Assembly: GCA_017311315.1 (NCBI GenBank)
Contig: CM029664.1
Span: forward strand, 40,090,655 to 40,154,654
Reading direction: 5' to 3'
Length of the DNA: 64,000 nucleotides
From: Dendrocalamus latiflorus
Lineage: Eukaryota > Streptophyta > Magnoliopsida > Poales > Poaceae
The stretch's first letter is position 1. Every line of letters starts with the position of its first letter. Shown here in pieces: positions 10,791 through 23,370 of the stretch. Below the pieces are notes generated by a model. The model made no database searches. It saw nothing but the letters and a program-made list of their open reading frames with translations, and was not told where the DNA came from. The position numbers were made by a program, and so were the translations under genes.

Positions 10791-13700
10791 GCTAGTACAT
10801 ACAATGAAAACATAGATGAATTATCAACCATGATCACGTTTAACTAAGACTCAAATATTATTAATTATCAGAGTTGCTACCTTATAGCCAAGCTTACAAA
10901 TAATAGCCAGAAGGGCATTAACAAAAGCTAGTAGCAAAAAATAGAAATAAACGTAGTAGCAATTTGACATGCCCACAGTCAATCAACTGGTGAGTGAAGT
11001 CCTAATTTATGAAGTCATCGATGAATTCTCCTCCAAGTGCCTCTGGCTGATATGGCTTTTCTTCAACAACTAAGAAAATATAGATATAGTCGTGTGTATA
11101 TAGAGTACTCAGCAAGTCGTTTGTAACAAAATGCAATATAGTTATGCAAGCCTTACCAAATGATAGCTGAGTAGTGAATTTGCAGAAAGTAATAGTTTAG
11201 AGTAAATAAATTGAAAGCGAACTTTGAAAACAAGTAATAAGTAAATAATCAAAGGAATTGAGTAACCCACAAGTGAACTGACCATTCACCTAATGAATCA
11301 CATGTAAACTAACCATTCACGTAATGAACCACTAGTGAAGTAACCATTCACTTTCCAAATTTAACCCAACCAGGTTTTTATGAAATCTCTACTCCTCGTG
11401 TGGAATTACCGAGTATTGTCCATGACCGGGGACACAACTATTTAAATAGTTTTATACTCTGTAGAGGTTGCACAACTTTGCCCCCATGATATGACCTTCT
11501 TATAGTGTCAATAGTATAACACGCTTTTTTAGGCGTGCTAACCAAAATTGAAATATCACAAATTAATCAGCCAGGTCTATCCCATACTCGACATGCGGTT
11601 GCATGGTAATGCTCAAATCAATGGCACTCAAAAAGTGCTAACCACTCTTTCCCCTTTACTGCACGATCATTCACCCAAATGAAAACCATTTTTATAACCA
11701 ACAACAATGACACTACCCAAGTCATGGTACTCAAATTTTATAACTGTGGCTGACCACCATGATTTAGTATCTCGTTAATTCAAAATTAATTAATTAATCA
11801 ATATATGATGACGAGCCCAATGTACTACATGCATGGCTAAGCATACTAAACGTACAACCCATGTGGACACTAGTATTGCATCACTAGATAATTACCCATC
11901 CTATGGTGATAATGGAATCATGGCATTCAAATTACCATGGTGGAATTAATCTATTTGGACAATAACTACCAGATACAAAGGTTTGTATTAAATTAGCAAT
12001 GCATGATAATTTAAAATAAAATAATAAATAATAGATTTAAAAACAATAAGTTCAATATAATTAAAGGTCATGACTTGCCTTGGTCTTACTCAGTTATCAA
12101 CTCTTGATCTTCTGGTCCTTCTTCTGCTCCTTCGAAGACATTATCTAATGAGAGAGAAAGCGAATAAAACACAAGTAAATTCAAATAAAACATAAATAAA
12201 ATACAACAACTATAAAACTATAATGAAAAAATAGAGCTCAATTTTAGATAAATTTAGGAAGAACAATCAAGTCAATCGAAGTTTGGACGGAGGAGAACGA
12301 GCAATCAGAGGATTGAATGCAACGAAAAGTCCAAAAAATTCTCAAACGAGAGAATATTCCCTAGCATCTTCTTTTTGGGCTGATTTTTTATTTGTATAGG
12401 AGTATGACATGTGGGGCTGAGTCGTCATTAACTTGAGACAAATCAATGAAGAGATTTCCTAGGAAGAACAGGGAACATGCATGCACAATCATGGTGGCTT
12501 CTCTAGCCAAGCGGCTTGCACAAGCGAGGGAAGGAAAGGGAGGCCGGCCAAGGGGCAAAATAGAAACACGGGTCCCGAGGAAGGCTTAGGAAGCGACGAC
12601 ACGGCAAACAGAGCAAGGACACTATGTGAACAGTGCAAAACGGTGGCATGGGGCGAGCTACAGGGCGATGGTGCTCCAGTGGGGAACACAGGGAAATAGC
12701 ATGAGCACGAGCTAGAACATTGCATGGCGAAGCTAGGAAAGTGGTCAATTAAGCTAGGAACTCACTGGAGATGTCACAATCGATGATTAAACGGTGACGA
12801 TAGGGAAAAAAGGAAAAAACACAGAATCTCGATGCTTAGTGAAGGAAAACCAATTATATTTGGAGGATAGGTTTATGGGAGGGTATAACACGTTTTGACA
12901 TGGAAGGATTGAAGAAAATCTCACCAGATAGACAGAAACGCGATGTGTCCTAAGTGGCCATGGATAGATGTCGGAGGTGATGAATTTGTGGCAAGTTTCC
13001 AGGGAAAGTGAGGGAAGCACTGCATAGGATGCAATGAGATGAATCTTACAGTGGTGGTGGCATGGGTTAAAGCTCACCGAAGGTGACAAATCGATGATGG
13101 GAGAAGATGTTGATCGATTTTGGGAAAAACTTGATTTCAGGTGATAGGCTACACCAAAACCAAATTAGTTCGATAAGGAGGTGGAGGATACATGGGAACA
13201 CAATATGACATGAAAGGATTGCAAAGATTTTCATCGGAGTGCTCGAAACATGAGTCGAGATAACGATCAGTTTTGGGAGCGACAAGCTCACGGAGATGCT
13301 AGTGTTATGGGGCTTTGTAAGAGTTGTTGAGGCTTTAAGGGGTTGAGAAAGGTCACGGGGTTCGGATTTAAAGGCTCGGCAAGGTTGGAAACTGACACAA
13401 ATTCATTTGAGTCTGTTTTGACTCAATTTGGGACTTTCGAAGATAAAAGCAAAATGGATGATTTAAATCATGAAGTGTCCATAAGGGATGGATTACTTAC
13501 TTCATTTGGAACACTTTTATTTTGGCAAAATGTGGAGATGAGGCTTTGGTTGGCTTTGGGCTTGGAGAGACCATGGCATTTGGCTGCAGTATGTTATTGT
13601 CTGTTCAACCGAGCTGGAAGGTGAACAATAACAAAAGGAAGAAGAGATAGAAATAGGAGGGAGAAAGAAAATAGAAGATAGAAAGAAAATCTTGTAGGGA

Positions 13701-14004
13701 ATTTGATAAGAACTCAAAGTTAAGCTGCTAGCTTTGGATTACTCTAGGGATGAGTGACCACTGGGAACTTGGAATTTTTTTTAGAATTTAAATTGAGCTC
13801 AAAGAAATAGCAAATAAACTCCAAAAATCCAAGAAAATACGGAAAAATTCCTTGCAACACAAAGAACCAAAAGTTTATTTTATTCCAATCAAATCTTTTT
13901 AATTTATGAAAAATCATATTAAGCTTTAATTAATTCTAGATAAATCCAAATGGTTATTTTTATTTTAAAATTTTTTAAAAGGCATTGAAAATTAGGATGT
14001 TACA
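10790..14004 (-). mobile_element. TGTAACATCC element, minus orientation, within the antisense ORF
   Basis: The right edge is exact: on the minus strand TGTAACATCCTAATTTTC starts at 14004, and antisense-ORF coding resumes at 14005. The block TTTATTTGCTATTTC lies near 13805 on the minus strand. The rest is non-coding, with a GC-rich part at 12480-12760. The left edge near 10790 is estimated from where coding stops; no target duplication was found. It could be a solo LTR or a larger truncated element. Confidence 0.5.
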
Positions 14005-14190
14005 CAGATGGAGTCAGCTTTGCCTTGGCAAAACTCAAGGCATCGAATCCTTCTCTTGACCTTCATCCACTTAAAGTAGAGTTTGACTGCTCAGAGGAAT
14101 AAGCAACAAAGTTTTTTGAAGGGGGTAAGACCCTTTGGGAACAAGATTGCTGATGACATAAAGGTTGGACCTCCATTGGATAGCGGCTAG
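14005..14190 (+). pseudogene. Tat antisense ORF, C-terminal part
   Basis: A frame on + beginning DGVSFALAKLKASNPSLDLH follows directly on the insertion edge and ends at a stop after about 30 residues. The ALAKLKAS-PSLDL signature is typical of the C-terminus of the accessory ORF in grass Tat elements, as I recall it. It continues the coiled-coil part upstream of the insertion. Confidence 0.5.
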
Positions 14191-14199
14191 TCAAAAAGT

Positions 14200-15489
14200 T
14201 CCAACGAGTAGTCAATTTAAAATTTAATATCAACTTTTGTAAATATTTGAATGTAAATACTTACCTTTGATCGCAATTAATTTACTTCTATTTACTATCA
14301 TTCTTTGATTGAGAAGAATGTTGATCTTATCTCCTCTAGCCCCAACTACTTTCTTAGTAGAAAAATGTACTAAGTAAGTAGTAGAAAAGGAAGATGCATT
14401 ATTCTTGTTTCCAACCAGTAGACTTAGATATATTGAAACTGTTGTTAATAAGGCCGCAAATACTGCTAGGAAATTCTCATGATGGGTAGAGCTAGAGTGA
14501 CAGATTTCGACTAGACATAGATACATTTGGCTATAATTGTGATATATCATAGTCATGGAACGGTAAGCAAACAAATGTTGCAACAAGGCTTTTTACATTT
14601 ATTTATGATAAGAACGACACAACAACATGCGTAATAATAAGATAAGTGTTTCTATTTATATTCTTATCCGATTTGGTCATAGAATAGACAAGGACATAAG
14701 ACAAGAATAAAAACTTCTCAAAACGTATTCTACCCCTTGGTTTTAGCTAGTAGCAAAGATTGTAGGAAAAATACCATCGCTAGGAAACTCCTTCTAGTGG
14801 GTGTGAACACATGCAGAGAGGAGAGATTTCGACTAGGAGGTTTTCCGTGTCTCGAGTAGAGTAAACAAGAGAAGAATAGAATAAAGAAGTAAGAAATAAA
14901 TTCTTTTAGCCCCTAAGTTGTAAATGACTTATCCCAGTTATCAGTTATTTGACTTGTTTCATTCTAAGGAAACAAGCATATTATTGTGAGGGCCTTGGTT
15001 GTCAAGGTCACAAGAAGAATCAACATGACTTTTAATAACAATATCAAAACCAATATGTCATAAAGTGAAAACATCCCTTAGAAGGGGTCTGAGAGAAAAT
15101 GTAGGTATTCTCCGAGAACTTAGACAATGTTAATAATGTAAGACTAGTGGCAGGACAAGAAATTTCCAATAGAAATACTTATCAGAGAAAATTGCCATAA
15201 TCAAAAAGAACTTTATTTAACTTAAATAAAGAAAAAGATTATACACAGGACTTACACAACTGATCAATGATCCAAGAATTTGGAAGAATATGTCCATCCT
15301 ACATGGCAAGTCGTACTGATCATGGTCTAGTGACTCCGACCATAGTGCAAGGACCATTCGATTTGAGGGAGAGTTTTTTGTGATTTGTCTAGCCCTAAAT
15401 GTTTTGAGAACCAGATCATTGATAGCTAGGCTGCGAGGTTATACCTCATGACTATGGTACCATCACATGGCTTGTTGGCAAACTATCGA
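14200..15489. other. Non-coding Tat internal region
   Basis: No coding detected. It contains a diverged direct repeat: a block with GCTAGGAAATTCTC ... GATTTCGACTAG near 14465-14515 recurs as GCTAGGAAACTCCTTC ... GATTTCGACTAG near 14779-14839. It lies between the antisense ORF and the end of integrase, where Tat elements usually hold non-coding DNA. Confidence 0.5.
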
Positions 15490-16385
15490 TTAGATAAGAG
15501 TTGAATTTCTTTGTTCTTCGAGAAAATTGATGTCATCGATCTGACAATCTTCTTTATCATTGTAATTGTAATGATCTATATGAGCAGAACCAATTTTAGT
15601 TCTGGAAGAAGCATGGTTTCTGCTACATAAACTAAGAAGAAAGGTATTTCTCTGGTCGCATGACTGGTCATGGTACGAACAACCCATAATACAGTGGAAA
15701 GTTCTTGTATCCAGGTTCCTGATAGTTTTACTAACTGGTTGAAAACTAGTTTTTTAATCCCCTATATTAATATACCATTGGCTCTCTCTAATACCCTATT
15801 ACTCTGTGGATGAGTTACTGAGGCATAGTATACTTTGATACCTAAACCCTCACAAAACTCTTGAAAATTTTTTGCTCGAGAACTGGGTACCATTATCTGT
15901 GATTATATGATTAGGTACTCCAAATCATGTAACCACATTTTTATATAAACTTCTTGGCTACCTCAGTTGTTATCTTAACAACTAGTTCAGCTTTAATCCA
16001 TTTTGTAGACGTATCGATCACAAATACGAAATCGAAGCCCCCCAGTTCTTTTGGGAAAGGTCCCAAGATATCTAAGCCCTAAGTTGCAAAAGGCCAAGAG
16101 AGATATTGTTTGGAGGGCTTGTGTCGGTTGATGTACTTGTTAGCTATGAAACTAACATTGTACACACTTTGTTACAAGTTCCTTTGCATCATGGAGAGTA
16201 GTTGGCCAAAAGTACCTTTATTGGAAGGCTTTATCGACCAATGTTCTGTAGGAAAAATGTGCTCCACAGACTCCCCTATGTATTTCAGATAGTAAATGTA
16301 AACCATCATTGGAGATATAAATCTAATCTACACTCCATGAGTTCCTTATTTGTAGAGGTGCATTCAATTAGAGTGTATGATTTGG
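15490..16385 (-). pseudogene. Tat integrase, broken
   Basis: The minus strand encodes GVPNHIITDNGTQF near 15925-15885, the catalytic-core segment with the second acidic residue (D in DNGTQF) of a Ty3/gypsy integrase. Flanking residues match the family but sit in different frames with several stops, so no functional enzyme remains. It follows RNase H directly, as expected for gypsy gene order. Confidence 0.65.
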
Positions 16386-16389
16386 CCTT

Positions 16390-16950
16390 TCAAGCTATAC
16401 AATCGGTCTCTATGTCATCTTCAGGAAATTTGTCATGTTGAAGATATTCATAGATTGATATTATACAATTATTTCTAGGGTCGATTTGAGCGACCTCTAC
16501 AGGAGCTTCTTCGGAATTCTCAACCACTGAAGGTTTGTCGAGTTGCTCTAGGAATTCTTTAGGTGTGATGGGTGATTTTGAGGAAGCCATCCGTACCAAC
16601 TGATCTGCTAGAAAGTTTTCCTTCCTAGGAATGTGTTGGACTTCTAAACCAAAGAAATGTTTCTCTAGTTTCCTAACTTCTAGAAGATAATATGAAATCA
16701 CAGTACTTGAGCATTGATACACTTTCTCTATTTGATTCGCTACTAATTGAGAATTGCCTTTTACTAGTAGACTGTAAATCTCGAGTGCCTTAGATACTAA
16801 GAGGCCTGTCAGTAAACCTTTGTACTCTGTCACATTGTTTACGGTAGAAAAACTTAACTGGATTGCGTGTTTTATGCTTTCTCTAGTAGGAGAGATCAGG
16901 AATACCCTAGCCCCTAAGCCTTTTAGCGTTAAAGACCCATCAAAGTACAT
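16390..16950 (-). pseudogene. Tat RNase H domain
   Basis: A 186-residue open frame starts MYFDGSL, the first catalytic Asp of RNase H. It continues with a TNNVTEYKGLLTGL-like helix carrying the catalytic Glu, then VKGNSQLVANQ, where the usual second Asp (GDSxLV) is replaced by Asn, and later HIPRKENFLADQL. The order matches the additional RNase H of Tat elements. Although open for its full length it is a domain of a dead polyprotein: the frames on either side are interrupted, and one core residue appears changed. Confidence 0.7.
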
Positions 16951-17880
16951 AGTCCACTACTCATGGCTCTCATACTCCGGCCCTTGGATAGTCTCAGGAT
17001 TTGTCCATTCAGCAATGAATTCTGTAAAGCCTGGTACTTAACGGCTGTTCGTGAGATGAAATGGAGATCAACTCTCCAAGTTCGATCTCCCATTTTGCTA
17101 TACATTCGGATGATTCCTTGTTTTAGAGGACTTGACCGAGAGGGTATCTGGATGGCACCACAATTTTATGGTCCTGAAAGTAATGTCTTAGTTTTCTTGA
17201 AATCATAAGGAGGACATACAAGATTTTTGTATTTCTAGATATCACTCTTTTGGTCCATAAGACTTCGCTTATGTAGTATACTAGTCATTGGATATTGTCA
17301 TGTTCAATGGCTAGTACTGCACTGACTACTTGTGGCACAGCAGCCAAGTATAAAAGTAAGGATTCTCCCGGTATGGAGAAACTAAGACCAGGGCACTTGT
17401 CAAGTATTTCTCGACTTCTTCAAATCATCATTAGCTTCTTTAATCCACCCGAAACTCCTATGTTTCTGAAGAAGTTTAAAGAAAGGTAATCATTTTTCTC
17501 CTAACCATGCTATGAAATGACTTAACATTGCCATACAACTGGTTAGTTTTTGTACTTCTTTCTTTATGGTTAGAGGGCACATCCGTTCTATGGCCACTAT
17601 TTTATCTAGATTAGCTTCAATCCCTCTAGCCGAGACAATGAAGCCGAGTAGCTTTCTAGAGAAAACTCCAAACACACATTTCTCTGGATTTAACTTAAGG
17701 CTATGTCTTCTTAAGTTATGAAAGTTTCCTGCAAGTCGAAGACATGGTCTTCGATGTTGACACTTTTTACTGCTAAGTTATCAACGTAAGCCTCTAAATT
17801 TCAACCAATTCATGGACTAAAGGTTTTTTTGCAATAACCTTTGAAAGGTTTTTTGCCTTTTAGTATTTTGAGACTTTGGT
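16951..17880 (-). pseudogene. Tat reverse transcriptase, 3' part
   Basis: The frame 17675-17490 reads FSRKLLGFIVSARGIEANLDKI and then VQKLTSCMAML, the thumb/connection segment of gypsy RT. In intact relatives this is CVFGV-x-GKLLGFIVS-x-RGIEANPEKI. Upstream (17680-17870) traces of the palm domain are scattered over frames with stops. No intact YxDD catalytic box was found. Confidence 0.65.
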
Positions 17881-17889
17881 AACCATAGG

Positions 17890-18200
17890 GCATGGCCACT
17901 AGAAACTTGGCTAGAGCCAGTCAGCCAAGGATTCTATTATATGTAGTCACAAAATCTACTACATTGAAGGAGATCCTTCCTGATTGGAACTTACTAGGAC
18001 TTCCAAATGTAACCGGTAGGGATAATTGCTCGATCAGTTTGGCCGAAGATCCCAAAACTATACCATGGAAGGCATACTTCATAGGTTTTATTTTAGATTT
18101 GGGAATTTGTATTTCTTCAATAGCTCCCATAAATAAAATACTAGGAGAACTACCCCTATTGATTAGAATTTGATTAACCTTGTAATTATTAATAGTAGGT
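17890..18200 (-). pseudogene. Tat protease region
   Basis: The frame 18130-17921 contains FHGIVLGSSAKLIEQLSLPV and FVTTYNRILG. This matches the segment after the aspartic protease active site in Tat polyproteins, where intact copies read PVTFGTxxNFRxEYIxFEVADFxTxYHAILG. The active-site DTG lies in the adjacent decayed sequence and was not recovered. Confidence 0.6.
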
Positions 18201-18379
18201 TCTACTATGATATGAAACCTACCTGGTCAATTCTAAGGGGTAGGGTAGTCTTCTCTACCAAGGAGATGGTTGTTTCTGACCACCTGAAGGGCTTGACAGT
18301 GACTGAAGCATAAATGAGATTTACCTTGCATTCTATGGTCTTCATTTGTCTTTTGGACTAGTAAGAGGCTGATCTACCA

Positions 18380-20720
18380 AAGATTACATCACTGGTGTGC
18401 TCTGGCTCTTGATACTCCATTTTTTGTCTTCATCTTTGTCCTTTTTGGTGCTCTACTCTCTGACCTCCTTGATAGAAGGAAAAGGCCCTTTACTGAGTAA
18501 TAGTCCTCAAGCTTCTTCAGCCAGGCATGACAATTGTGGATATTGTGCTTTGCCATTTGGTGGAGTGGACACCATCTCTTATTTTTCTTGGATTCATTGA
18601 ACGGAGCTTTTCCTTTATTCCGACTAAAATAATCCTTCTTATCTTTAGGGTGTTTTTCTGCGGTCCAAGGACTTCTTTGGTGTTCAGCTTGCAGTTCTTC
18701 TTATTCTTCTATGACTCTCTTGACTTTCTTTTCCTTTTTCTCTAGGCCTGATTGAGGCACCTTTTCTACTCGATCAATGGCTTTGTTCCACTCGACCACT
18801 TTGCTAGCGGCGACGTACTTGTTATCCATGTCAAACAGCTTGATTATTGTTCATAGAGGATTCATAGCAATGTTCTCCATAAATCACCTATTCCTTAGTC
18901 TGGTCTTGAACACCTAGATAATGGAAGAATCAACCACTTTTGGGATAGAGTTATGAACCTGACTAAACCTCTTGATGTAATGTTGCAAAGTTTTGTTGGG
19001 TTCTTGTCAGATCCGGTGAAGGTCATCTTCCTTGCCAGGTGGATTATATGCACCCTGGAAGTTGGCAATCTATAAATCGCAGAGTTGTTTCCAAGTGTAA
19101 ATTATTCTGGTCGATTGATTAAGCAACCATGACCAGGCAGAACCATCGAGAATAGTTGGTGAATAGTTTGCTATCACATTGTCATCGCCTCCCACAACCC
19201 TGATTGCAGTTGTATAAATTTGTAAGAACTCCAACGGGTTCTGCTTCCCATCGAATTCTCAAGGTTAGCTAGTCAGAACCTATCCAGCCAGTGTACTGCC
19301 TAGAGGCCTACTGAGAAAGCTCGACAACCTGTTATCATGTCATGACACATTCTCTAAAAAGGAGCTAGGTTGTAATCCATCAGAGATCTATTCCTCCGAT
19401 AGTCATAATGGGGAACTAGTGCCCCAGTCCAGTCATGGAGATTTGTTTGGTGTCTCTAACCAGATGTTTGATTCAAATGATGTCGTAGATCACTTGGACC
19501 GTGTCCCTGGTTTTGTCCCTCATGATGAAGGGAAGGGGTTGCTTCATTATCGAAGAGCTTTCTTCCCTTATGGCTTCCTTGTTGAAACCTTTCAGCGGAT
19601 CTTGCACCTACTAATAGATGATTGTCAGTCTGACCCCGTTGGCTTCAGCTGTATGTGGAAAGCACAGAGGAAGTCAAGGTTTGGCCCTGTAATTGCCTTT
19701 GCTCCCGATATATCTTCATGCACTGCATGGCTCACTGGATGATCTCCAATACCTGATCTGTAGCTTAGGCATATCCCTTAGTTTCTACTAGGGCAGGGTC
19801 CAGATTGTTAAGAATATCATGGATACATTGCACATTTGAACAATTACCAAAGGTCTTGGAGCGTTCCTATTGGCGGAAGGAGTATGATGACCCGAGTTTC
19901 ACCCTAAGTTCTCTACTCGCTCCACATGACTTAGAAATATGGAGGGGTAGTAAAAAGCAAATTAAGTGGTCTATCTCCACCAATTCCATCATTTTTGGCA
20001 CCTCCAAATGATGCTAGGGACTAGGGAGTTTGTACCATCTCGACCAATGGATCATGGGTGTCTGCAATGGAGAATCATGCATGGCATTTGTAGTAGTGTT
20101 ACCGATTGTGCTAATCTCATGCTTTCAGCAGGAATCTCCTTAGGAACTCCCATCGAAACTGAGGGAGAGCCTTCCATCATTTTGGCAAGGAGCTTCCATG
20201 ATAGAGAATAATTGGAAACCACTTTTTTTGGGGACTGTGTGGTGGATTCAATCTAATTTAGTGAATTGCCGATTGGGTGGTAAGTGTTATTGTCTTTGCT
20301 TGGCTTTCCACTAGGGGTAATTTCATTGATACCATGACTAGGTGTCAACCGGCTCCCATAATGCGTAGGACCCGTTGGTGAACAATGGTCGTCCATGATT
20401 GAATTGAGAGTACTCTGACCCTCAGATCACATCATCACTTTCTCAGAGCCATGTTTTTTAGTTGAATGCGCCGGACTTGTCGTGGTGCCTAGGCACTCTA
20501 ACAAAGTTGGGATGCTTGACTCTCCAAGAGGTGTTGTTGATTGGGGCGGTGTGTCTTCTACCATCCAGTCGACCTCATTAGACACAAGGACTTGTGACCC
20601 TGTGATGGAGGATGATGACGAGGAGGCATCATGTTCCATGGCGTGGATACATGTGTCCATATCGAGGTCAGAGTAGTCTACAAAATTGAACCAATTCTCC
20701 TCATCCCAGTTTCCTGCCAT
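18380..20720 (-). pseudogene. Tat gag, broken
   Basis: The probable start is the ATG at 20720 (MAGNWDEENWFNF), 76 bp inside the primer-binding site. The first frame stops at 20427. Capsid-like sequence reappears around 19140-18700 (NFQGAYNPPGKEDDLH and HYIKRFSQVHNSIP), matching the retrotransposon gag domain. A CPLH-x4-H-x5-C nucleic-acid binding motif lies near 18560-18530. Several in-frame stops and shifts separate these parts. Normal role: forming the virus-like particle of the element. Confidence 0.65.
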
Positions 20721-20795
20721 GATCACATAAGCGATGTTGACAGAAATAGGGAAGAATGGTGATGTTGATGAGAACCTTGAGGGGCTCGGCACTAG

Positions 20796-20814
20796 TTCCC
20801 CATGGACGGCGCTA
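20796..20814 (-). other. Primer-binding site of the Tat element
   Basis: The minus strand reads TAGCGCCGTCCATGGGGAA, two bases from the LTR end (CATCGACA). It corresponds to the TGGCGCCGTCCGTGGGGA site of the 26.6-kb element and is of the type used by many grass gypsy elements. Confidence 0.7.
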
Positions 20815-20816
20815 GC

Positions 20817-21300
20817 TGTCGATGATCAAATCATTGATCTTATGAATTGTAGAGAAAAGCCAAGCCTCTCAGAAGGATTGAAAAGGAGAAAATGGGACTA
20901 TCTTTATTGCTATATTGGGATTACAGCTTGCTCTTGTAGAGCGATTACAAAAGGGATGCTACTAGCCCTAACTTTGTTATTTCTTGCCTCCATTGTCTAG
21001 TGCAGATCACATGATAGCTTCTTGTCTCTCCCTCTTCTCATCTATTCCCGTAAGGCTTAAATGGCACCAAAGAGGTGTCAGTTGTCCACACGAATAGGGA
21101 TCTTGGCGATTCCTCACGTCTGGTCGAGCAAGCGGTTGCTGTCAACGGGAGAGATATGATAAATAACTATCTAATTTGTCTCAAGATTTGTGCTCTAGCT
21201 TCATCTCTCACGATGTTGATGGCACTCTGGCAAGCATTCTAGCGAGTTAGGTATTGGGGTTCACCCGATTTAGGATTTCAGTTCATTGGGACCCCAGATT
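20817..21300 (-). mobile_element. 5' LTR of the Tat element (outer edge uncertain)
   Basis: On the plus strand it begins TGTCGATGATCAAATC at 20817, so the minus-oriented LTR ends in CGACA next to its primer site. The distal edge was not located; a change in composition near 21300 is the only guide. Confidence 0.5.
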
Positions 21301-22000
21301 TAGAGGGAGGGATGGGGTGGTAGATCGGTGGTGGCAGTGGCGCCGCCAAAGCTACGGGTTGGAGGAGGGTGGTTGGTAGTGGAGGTCAAGCAGGGGCAAT
21401 AAGATAAGAGTGGTTAGGAGGCAGTGGTAGACACCGTCGGAGAGGAGGAGGGGGAGGGGCGTAGGGGTGGCTCGTCGAGGGTTGGGGGTGGTTGGGACGG
21501 AGGAAGGGAGGTGGGAGTGGTGGCGGTGGTGTCTCGCCGGCTGGCGACGGTGTGGTAGATGGGATGGGGCGGGGCGGCAATTAGGGTTTGGGATAGGGGA
21601 AGGGAAGGAGGAGGAATACATATGGTTTGAAAGAGGGATGAGATTATTTGGATCTAGATCTAATGGCTTAAAATTCGAATACCCTCTAACAAAAAAATAC
21701 TCACATACTCCTAGAACACCTTCAAACCTATGGATAATTCCCAAGTACTAGTGTCCGCTACTTCCTGGTGTGAGTTGGCCTAAGGTGATTTATTTCGGTT
21801 TACCGTGGACAATTGGATTAGTGGCTAGAAACTACTCCTTTCTGCCTAAAAGGAATGTTGTTTTCTAATTTTTGTTGTTGATTTATATACTGACAAAAAT
21901 ATAAAACCATAATACTATGAAAGTGTTTTTTTACGTTGGATATACTTATGTCATTTTCTCGTGACCTATGTACATACTTACAAATACATAATCTTTAAGC
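21301..22000. other. GC-rich then AT-rich sequence, no gene
   Basis: 21310-21610 is strongly G-rich on + with degenerate GGTGG/GGAGG motifs. The proline-rich open frames on - are composition effects. It may be the outer part of the Tat LTR. Nothing is recognised at 21750-22000. Confidence 0.4.
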
Positions 22001-23280
22001 AATATATATTGCCAGCCCTTCTGATATTCGATTTTAAGCAAACAAGCCTATGATCCTATTTCTGTTTCCGTGAGCCCTCTTTTGATATCCGACTTCAAGC
22101 AAATCAAGTCCTAAAATCCAATTTTGTTGCTGTGAGCCCTCTTAGACATTTCCTTTTGTGCAATCAAGCTCCTCTAAATCTTGTTATATGGACCATTTCT
22201 GCTACCTTCCCTAAGCAACAGTTCTGTAGTGCAATTTTTTTAACCGTGCGGCTCGATTCTTTGTGTTGATGCACCTCGCAGCCTTGCACAATCCCAGCCA
22301 TCCAATGTACACTACATTGACAGAAGTCACAGAACAGAACCTATTCCAACTTCAAAGTGACAGGTGAGTGAGTAAAAACACCGTGGGGTCAAAAAGAATA
22401 AACGGATCTCTCCGTGTCCAACTCCGATGTCTTTGGAGAAGGAATTTGACTTTTGCCATGATGTGATGCTTTATCCATGGTCCTGTGACTGCTCATGCTC
22501 CTCGGTTGTCCACGGGGGCCATGGAATTACGCAAGATTTTCCAACGCCGCAGAAAGATTTCGCCGCCACTTGGTCGATGATCTCCTCACGAAAGCAGCAC
22601 GATCTTTACCGGAGAAGCTAACGTGGAGGCGTTCGGGTCCATCTGATGCTCGCGTTGGACCAAGGAAACCAGTTGGCATCTTGGCGCAATTGCGCCTGCC
22701 CATGTATATATGGGCCGTTCGAGCCTCTGGGGAGGTGCAGATCTCTGTGGAATATAATCTGCATAAAGCGCGGTTTCAGTATTCCCTGTGATATATTGAA
22801 CCATCCAAGCAAAAGTGTTCGTTTTTTTTCTTGGTGGGATCCATGCTGGTGAAATGCATTCTGCCGACATTTCTCACTAAGCTCTCAAGCCGGAAGGCTG
22901 CTAACGAATACAGTTCTTCATGTGTTGAATTTGCTGATTCAGTTCAATTCTGCTGTCTAGCACCCTCGTAAGCCGTAACATGGCAATTACTGTTCGCCAA
23001 GCGGTTTTGCATATCTTTCTGATTTTCAGAATTAACTCATTTTAGCTGGTTATAAATTGTGTAGAGTATTCTGTTGCTCTGAGCCATCACTCGTCGTCGA
23101 TGTCTTGACTAGTCCGCAGCCACCGTCTGCATCAACCGGATCCCAAATCTGCAAAAGGAACCGCTCGGATTCCGGGCACCAACTTGCAGGATTGGAATCC
23201 AGGTGGTCTCTACATCAATTTAGCCAGTATTCAGAATATTTACTCCTTTCCCTTGTGCAAAAGGCATCCCAATCCTGATG
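22001..23280. other. Low-copy-looking sequence, no gene identified
   Basis: 22010-22190 holds three diverged copies of a block ending GTGAGCCCTCTT (near 22080 and 22140). The rest has normal base composition and no retroelement motif, and may be original intergenic DNA. Short frames on both strands show no domain. Confidence 0.4.
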
Positions 23281-23289
23281 TTCAGATTC

Positions 23290-23370
23290 CCTCGGCTCAT
23301 ATATACATACCCACGCTAGCCTATCTACCTATCTATCTTGTGCAAGTACGCTCGATAGCTAGCTATGGTG
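23290..23370 (+). promoter_or_regulatory. Promoter-like segment with TATA box
   Basis: CTCATATATACATACCC near 23298 is followed 30-40 bp later by a C/T-rich leader. An ATG then sits in the context GCTATGGTGAGT near 23362, which also resembles a splice donor. No coding sequence could be followed downstream, so this is only a suggestion of a promoter or a lost gene start. Confidence 0.2.

Larger units (their letters stand above)
8996..21300 (-). mobile_element. Decayed Ty3/gypsy Tat-type element with antisense ORF
   Basis: Read on the minus strand the order is: LTR end at 20817, primer-binding site 20814-20796, gag from 20720, protease near 18130, RT near 17650, RNase H 16950-16390, integrase near 15930. 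Beyond pol the coding switches strand: a coiled-coil ORF on + at 8996-10790 and 14005-14190, split by another LTR element. An extra ORF antisense to gag-pol between pol and the 3' LTR is a known feature of some Tat-lineage elements such as Grande. All parts carry stops or frameshifts. The 3' LTR was not identified. Confidence 0.65.

Noticed and set aside
21352..21751. Proline-rich and glycine/arginine-rich frames on opposite strands
   Set aside because: Simple GGTGG/CCACC composition; no conserved motif.
22586..22870. 94-codon minus-strand frame in low-copy sequence
   Set aside because: No domain, no splice context and no biased composition; length is within chance expectation.
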